Shown here piece after piece: positions 58,453 to 64,000 of a stretch of 64,000 nucleotides of DNA. How positions within the stretch are numbered: position 1 is the stretch's first letter; every line of letters starts with the position of its first letter. The stretch lies in contig OX485803.1 in assembly GCA_950295325.1 (NCBI GenBank), forward strand, positions 20,026,001-20,090,000, written 5' to 3'. This DNA comes from Polytrichum commune. Taxonomy: Eukaryota; Streptophyta; Polytrichopsida; Polytrichales; Polytrichaceae. The notes below the pieces were generated by a model. That model saw only the letters and a program-made list of their open reading frames with translations, was not told the origin of the DNA and did not search any database. The translations under genes were made by a program, and so were the position numbers.

Positions 58453-61400
58453 TTATGATGCATCATCTTGTAGGTCTGCTACTCTTTTTAATATCTCAGC
58501 TTTCCTGTCCTCCTCCCTCTTTACTTCCTTAGCCATAGCAGATATCTTACTGCGAGCTCGTATTAATTTTGTCTCCATTTTTTTGATGTGCAGACACAGG
58601 CGGATATACCCAGTCTCTTCATGCAGTGCTTGAATTTTTTGTGAGAGCTCAAAGTGCACTGTGTTCATGAGGTATTGTTTCTCCTGTTGCAAGTTTGTTG
58701 CTGAAACCATAGGAAGGGGTTGTTCCACTGTCTCCGGTTTCTCATTCAGCACTGGAAATTTGACAGCAGAGTCCTCTCTTTAAGAACCCAGACAGCAAGA
58801 TTAATGTCAGTACTATGGAAGTTATACTGCTTTATTTTACACAACTGACCCACTCTAGCAGGAATAATACAATCCCCTGAAGAAAGAAAGAATATTTCAC
58901 GAAAATAAAAAGAATCTTCAGCAACTTAAGGTAAGCAGGTCTAACTTGGTCACTTATTTCAACTGAATTTGCTAACCACTCTAGGCTCAATTGTGAAGAT
59001 AATTGGGGGGACCTTTGTGGCCTTCTTATGGCTCATTGTTAGTGGACTTTGATAATTCATAACATTCAAGATTAACTCCAAAACCTTTTGGGATAGATCA
59101 TGGCTTCTTCATATATATTTGAGGATGCACATAAATATCAACCTTGCAAATCCGAGTAGTTTAAAGTACTAAACAACAAAAGTAACCAAATAAGGCTTAT
59201 CTACCTTCACGAAAGTTAGAAAATGAACGCAAGTGACTTTGAAAGAAAATAGGTGCATAGAAGCTGTCATACCCAAGTATGTGCTCAAGGGTGCCTTTAG
59301 CACGAATTAGGCCACCATCCAATGACACAGCTCCGGTTGTGAAAAATTCTTGAGCAGCTAACATGTGATCTTTTGTGTCGTAGACTTGAAGGTATGCAAA
59401 CAGCTGGAAAAACAACGATTCACGAAGGGTGTGCTTTGCGGGTGTTGCATAGCATTGTAGTTGCTGTGGATTGAATCGGAGTAAATTAACTGCGTAGCCT
59501 AAAAATCCCTCGGGACAAGGTCCAGCAGCTGGACCTGGATCTGGCATGATAAGGAGCTTCTGAGGATGCTCTTCAGCCACACTAGGTAATCCCTCCTGTT
59601 GTTTATAAAAGCTGCAGCACAAGGCATTCATTCACCTCAGTAAATTTTTCTGTAAAGTGGCAAAAGGGAGGGTTGAAACCATTAGTTTTAGAGGCATCTT
59701 ATCAACCACCCGTTTTAGTATTCTGTAATAGATTTATCCTTAAAAGGTTGGGACAGAGGGTGAAAAACCTGAGAAAATTTCCAGTTTCAGTGTATGTCTA
59801 TTCTTGTATAGCTTGCCTCTCCCGTGCTGTATCCTATAAATAAGCATATGGAGAGTTTTTTCTCCCATTCTCGGCCTCACCAAACTTTGGTCCCAAGTTT
59901 GATTGTTTTTTCTTGGGAACATGGAAATTGAGCTTGGCAATTTTTTGGGAGCCGCAACGTTGGTGGGCCTAGCATGTCTATATCGAGAGTATCCGTTGGA
60001 ACTAGAGAGTTTTTGGCTAAGACACTCAAAATACCAAATAGTTGCTCCCAACCTTTGAAGGATAACTCTATTATGTCTTAAAGAAAAACTCAAGGACGAT
60101 GGAGTTTTGGGTCAAGGAGAGAGGATTCATGAGTTTGACCCAATCTTGTATTTCAGTCCCCCGAAATAGACATCTACCTCCTCCATGTGGACCAAGGTGA
60201 CATAACTCCCTTCCATTAGGTCGAGTTCATGTCACCCTCTTGTTATTCCAAGTCTAAAAGAGAGTCCATGATTTAGACTGCACAAGTTACATCTAGCAAT
60301 CCCTAAAGTGCTTTTACTTTCTGAAGAAACTCATTCTCACCCAAAATCCACTTAGAGGGTCCAGATTCCCTGAAAACACATGGTTACTTTACAGGTAATT
60401 CTAGTATCCTATTTTCTCCTCCCTTTTGAAGTCGAATTATTATTTAGATAGCCAGCTTTTTACAAGATAGTACAAACAGACAGTGACTAAACACCCAGTA
60501 AGGTAGATGTGCCTAGTTCCAATACAGCAATAATTTGGACACCTGTATTTGAGACGTATGTGGTTAGGTGTGGATCTAAAAATGGATACCAAAGAGACAC
60601 GAGCTCAAAAGAGATTGGACTACGTGCTCAAAATATGCTAGTCATTTTAGGCTCAATGATCAACAAATATTGGGGGGACCCAGATGAGCACTTAATGAGC
60701 ATGAGAGTGTTTAATTTGTTAATGAATAAGATAATCATATGACCTCCAAAAATTATGAGGCAAATGGCTACAGGCACAATTTGGATTTGCTAATCATCTC
60801 GTACTAATCGTGTGTTTCATATCGTATGAGAAGTGGGTGCAGAGAGAAAAGTAACAAAATAACACACGTCTACCTTAAACACCCAGCTTTTGAATCCTGA
60901 AGAGGAGTACCTGGCTTCATCCAAAATGAGGACACGGAACCTGCCTTTAATACTGTGGTTCCTGCTGCGAGCAAATGAATGCAAGGTACTGAAGTCCTCA
61001 TCTTCCCCTCCATTTGGATCAATTGAATGTAAATACTTCATTCCCTCCTCTGATCTACATACAATCATCAACATCTTCTCTATCCCCAAGTAGTCCACCA
61101 GAGCCCTGGGGACACAGAAATCTGGTTAGAAGAACACACACATGATCATGGGGTTTAGGGTTTTAAGGTTTGGGGTTTTGTTGGCATTGTGGTGAGCATG
61201 TGAAAGGCATACACACTTTATTGTAAAATACAGTTACTTTTATTGAAGGTTGGTGTTTATACTGCTTGAGCAGATTTTAAAATGTGGATGCTTAGAATTG
61301 GATGCTTGGTGTATTGCAGTTTAATCATGTAATGAATCACAGAGGTTGCAAACCTTGAAGATAAATATCACAAACATGAAATTTGAAATAGGGTGTAATT

Positions 61401-64000
61401 ATATGTTACAAATTTGCATATGCCTCAAGTTTCAACGATAAAAGATAGTTGCTTTTATTAAAGGTTGGTGTTTATACTAGTTGAGCAGATTTTAAATGTG
61501 GACACAGAGAATAGTATGCTCCATATCACTTGAAATAAAAGGGAGAGTACAGTTTAATCAGTTAGTAGAGTACATAGGTTGCAATCTTCAAAGATAAATT
61601 TTATAAACATGAAAACCTATATAGGGTGAAATCATATATTATCCCTCAAGGAATATCTTTCCAGATGTAAAATCTGCATGAACATATATTCTTTAACTAC
61701 AGAAAATATTCATTATGAGGAATTTATCGTTACTGGTTAGGCGGAGCACTAAATGAAGGTTGGTGGAGTTTTATACCGGTTGAGCAGATCATCATCAACA
61801 GATGCAAGGAGGCCAACCACCCCCAAAATATCACCACCTGCCCTGCCTGGAGAAAATACTTCGCCATTGTCCATAACAGCTTCCAAAAGGATGCTGGCCG
61901 CATGACTCCCGGGAGGATCACCTTGTTTTTTAATGATCTCTATTACCTGGGAGGCCGTATTAGCATTCTGGTTCGCACCAGTGATTTGAATTTCTGTAGG
62001 TGTTGATGATACAGCTTCAAACACCTTCAGCTCCTCTGAAAAAACTTGAACAGGTTAGACTCACTTCAATTTAATTAACCTTGACCTCATCACGGTACCT
62101 TTGGTTTATGGTTTTGAATGCTGTTATGGTTCACTGTTCATGTTAACATCAGAAACTTGGTTACTTTACACCACAATTTGCTCCAAGTGCTTTCTCATAC
62201 ACCACGGTTCTCATACTTAAATGTCAAATTTTCTGAGCTGCCCTTTATACCAGACCTTTCCATAGGGCTTCCATGTTGTCTACTTCTTTTCGTGTTCGCT
62301 TGAGAATACCAAGCTCCTCCTCCGCTGTCTTCACTTTACGTCCTTGTTCACGCAATTTTCTTTGCAGTTTCTGCAGACGATAGCTCAAGGACGATGTCTA
62401 AGAACTTGGTCCTGTAGTAATTAGTGGTGCAACTTGAACATGTGAAGTATATTTTTACGATTCTAATCATGAAAGTTTTTATGGATAAGAATCCATGAAG
62501 GTCTCCAGTTCCTCATGGATGGCCAAGACATTGTGAAGCCGTTTGAAACAAAATAGTGGTACAGCAGAGTCATAAACGAGTCTCTCAAAAAAACTCATAT
62601 TTTGGTAGGGAGTTTCATTCCACTTTTGACAAATTAAAATGTTTGTGGTGTCAAAAGTGGGGCAAAACTCCCTGTAAAACATGAGTTTTTGAGAGACTTC
62701 AAGGATAACTATAGTATCTGAGGCAACTCTATCCTTCAATCAAATATAGAATGTATTGGTGCACTTGATCCAGATATTGAGTTTTCATGTGGGATAAATT
62801 TACCGTGTTACGATCAATGAAGTCTTTAAGTTGTCTCCCGTATTCGTCGCGAAGGGCAGATGTTTCACCCACCTCCTTTTTGACATTCCAAACCTGCTGC
62901 AAGACTTGTGGTGGTGTAGATACTTGCATAGGTGACAGATCAAGTGGTACAGGGACAAGGTTCAGATTGCTTGTTGATAACGAAATAACAACCTCCACCT
63001 GTAAGTAAGTATTTACAATAGAAAAATGTCACTGTCAGATCAGAAGTTGTTTAATAAGTTGTATAAAACTCTCTGAAATTTCCCATGTGCAGCTCTTGAA
63101 CACCCATACAAAAGAGTTTATATCTCCACAAAAGAGCAAAGCCTGATTGACTGTCATTCTAACATGTGAGTGCAGTCTAACAGACTTATCATCTAAGTCA
63201 ACATGAAATTTGGTATGGAGTTGGTTGTTTTTTGGAGGCTTGAACAAAGAAACTCTATATCCGTTCATTTGGGTCAAACTCATTTTAGCATGTCAAGAGG
63301 TGCTGAAATGAGTTTGGCCCTCATAAACCGCAATAGCTTTCTCTTCATTCAAATTCAAACTCTACCTACGAGCATGCACCATCCGAAGTGGAAAGAGATG
63401 ATTAATATTGTGTTCACAACAGCAAATGGAAGAAACATAAGGGACGAACTCCGAACGAAAAGGCCTATTGAGTTGAAGGATAGCTCTAATATGTAACCAG
63501 GATGGTTCTAGGTCAAGGTACATCAATTACAAAGAATATAATTAAATGATATGCATGTGCATATATTGGTTGATTGAGGGTCAAACTCATTTTGGCATGC
63601 CAAGAGGTACTGGAGTGAGTTTGGACCTCAATGAACTGAAAAAGGTTGCTCTATTTTCGAATTCAAACACTAACCTCCAAGCATGCACCACAAGCGGAAA
63701 GAAAGTATTGATTTTGTATGCAAAACAAGTAATGGAAAGCCATAGGGGATGAACTATTGATGAAAATTCCCGTTGAGTTAAATGATAAACTCTTATATGT
63801 AAGCTGAATGGTTTTGGGTCTAGGTACCTCAATTACAAAGAATAATTCTGGATGAAAAGCATGTGCAACGCGCCCATGCCAAGTCCCAGGCATGGCAGGT
63901 AGAGTAATAGCTGGAAGACGACAAGCTCCATGGTGAAGAGGAAGGGAGGCTTCAAAATTCCAGTCAATTGTGAGAGAGTGAGGAAATCCTTCCATTAAGT
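58453..64000 (-). CDS. GMI1/DMS3-like SMC-hinge protein, 3' part (gene continues beyond the window)
   Basis: Exons from high to low coordinate: 63829->64000, 62804-63000, ~62254-62391, ~61775-62040, 60874-61105, 59205-59612, 58453-~58751. Content in order: a beta-rich segment (LPAITLPAMPGTWHGRVAHA, HPELFFVIEVEVVISL) like the Ig-like region of SMCHD1/GMI1; coiled coils (LRDEYGRQLKDFIDRN; RLQKLQRKLREQGRKVKTAE); the SMC-hinge half (GRAGGDILGVVGLLASVDDD, YLGIEKMLMIVCRSEEG); the second hinge half (PEGFLGYAVNLLRFNPQQL, LRESLFFQLFAYLQVY, TGAVSLDGGLIRAKG). A C-terminal coiled coil follows, ending ADLQDDAS. DMS3 in RNA-directed DNA methylation and GMI1 in DNA repair share this hinge. The Ig-like segment favours GMI1. 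A GHKL ATPase, if present, would lie off the window. Not annotated as complete. Confidence 0.82.
58935..59100 (-). repeat. Repeat family B, copy 8 (partial, reverse)
   Basis: It shares CTAGGCTCAATTGTGAAGA, TTGGGGGGACCTTTGTGGCC and CTCCAAAACC with reverse-oriented family members. Both ends are lost. Intronic in the SMC-hinge gene. Confidence 0.5.
60495..60850 (-). repeat. Repeat family B, copy 9 (reverse orientation)
   Basis: Landmarks TAAGGTAGATGTGCCTAGTT, GTGGTTAGGTGTGGATCTAA, TATTGGGGGGACCCAGATGA, CCAAAAATTATGAGGCAAAT and GAGAAGTGGGTGCAG. It ends only about 20 bp short of the exon at 60874-61105 of the SMC-hinge gene. Confidence 0.7.
61200..61640. repeat. Direct duplication of about 190 bp in a SMC-hinge gene intron
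   Basis: Blocks TTATTGAAGGTTGGTGTTTA, TGAGCAGATTTTAAA, CAGTTTAATCA and GATAAATATCACAAACATGA near 61240-61380 recur near 61455-61620 in the same order. Old tandem duplication, non-coding. Confidence 0.6.
63179..63490. mobile_element. MITE family A, copy 7
   Basis: It starts AACAGACTTATCATCTAAGT and ends AAGGATAGCTCTAA. The core is TTTTAGCATGTCAAGAGGTG. It sits in an intron of the SMC-hinge gene. Confidence 0.7.
63565..63797. mobile_element. MITE family A, copy 8 (left part missing)
   Basis: It keeps the core TTTTGGCATGCCAAGAGGTA, the GATTTTGTATGCAAAACAAG block and the right end GATAAACTCTTA. It is in the same intron as copy 7 and ends about 30 bp from the exon starting at 63829. Confidence 0.68.

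Overview
The window looks like nuclear DNA of a land plant. Intron-split genes encode plant-specific proteins (a PUB62-like U-box protein, an RNA pseudouridine synthase 7-like enzyme, an ABC1-type atypical kinase, a GMI1/DMS3-like SMC-hinge protein). They sit among plant-type DNA transposons: CACTA with the plant domains Transposase_21, DUF4218 and DUF4216, a PIF/Harbinger relic, a pogo-like element, many MITEs and tRNA-derived SINEs. Gene density is low (about five host genes in 64 kb). Introns are rich in repeats, but exons are well conserved. The species cannot be named from the sequence. A non-seed plant is a guess from protein divergence only.

Layout. 0-0.8 kb: degenerate ~230-bp tandem repeats. 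1.3-6.0 kb (+): a nearly complete CACTA transposase gene in four exons with one nonsense codon. 6-11 kb: no gene seen, with small inverted-repeat elements at 8.05-8.61 and 10.33-10.43 kb. 11.1-17.7 kb (-): PUB62-like U-box gene with a long C-terminal extension. 18.8-24.3 kb: no intact gene, but exon-sized fragments of a tRNA 2-thiouridylase (in scrambled order), of a cystathionine beta-lyase and of an unidentified Lys-rich protein. 25.3-33.3 kb (+): complete 11-exon pseudouridine synthase gene whose introns hold MITEs and a 1-kb pogo-like element. 33.3-35.4 kb: no recognisable gene. 35.4-43.5 kb (-): ABC1K gene of about 15 exons, with a ~125-bp tandem array at its first splice donor.

45.34-49.91 kb: the most unusual feature, a 4.57-kb unit bounded by 248-bp, about 96% identical terminal inverted repeats. 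It carries a 3' fragment of UDP-arabinose 4-epimerase reading right and an unrecognised ~574-codon, three-exon gene reading left. The two meet tail to tail with an 18-bp overlap. The left-reading gene's ATG begins at the base next to the inner edge of the TIR, so the TIR supplies its 5' leader. The gene has one in-frame stop, and a SINE fills most of its first intron.

50-55 kb: PIF/Harbinger relic, a tRNA-like SINE fragment and two further inverted-repeat elements. 55.4-56.8 kb (+): small three-exon gene for a Lys-rich, probably nucleolar protein. 58.45-64.0 kb (-): 3' part of a GMI1/DMS3-like SMC-hinge gene that runs off the window.

Two dispersed repeat families link the regions: a ~370-bp near-palindromic MITE (8 copies seen) and a ~330-390-bp element with ends near AAGTGGGCCTA (9 copies seen). 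The host genes are unrelated housekeeping, chromatin or ubiquitin functions and show no operon-like logic.
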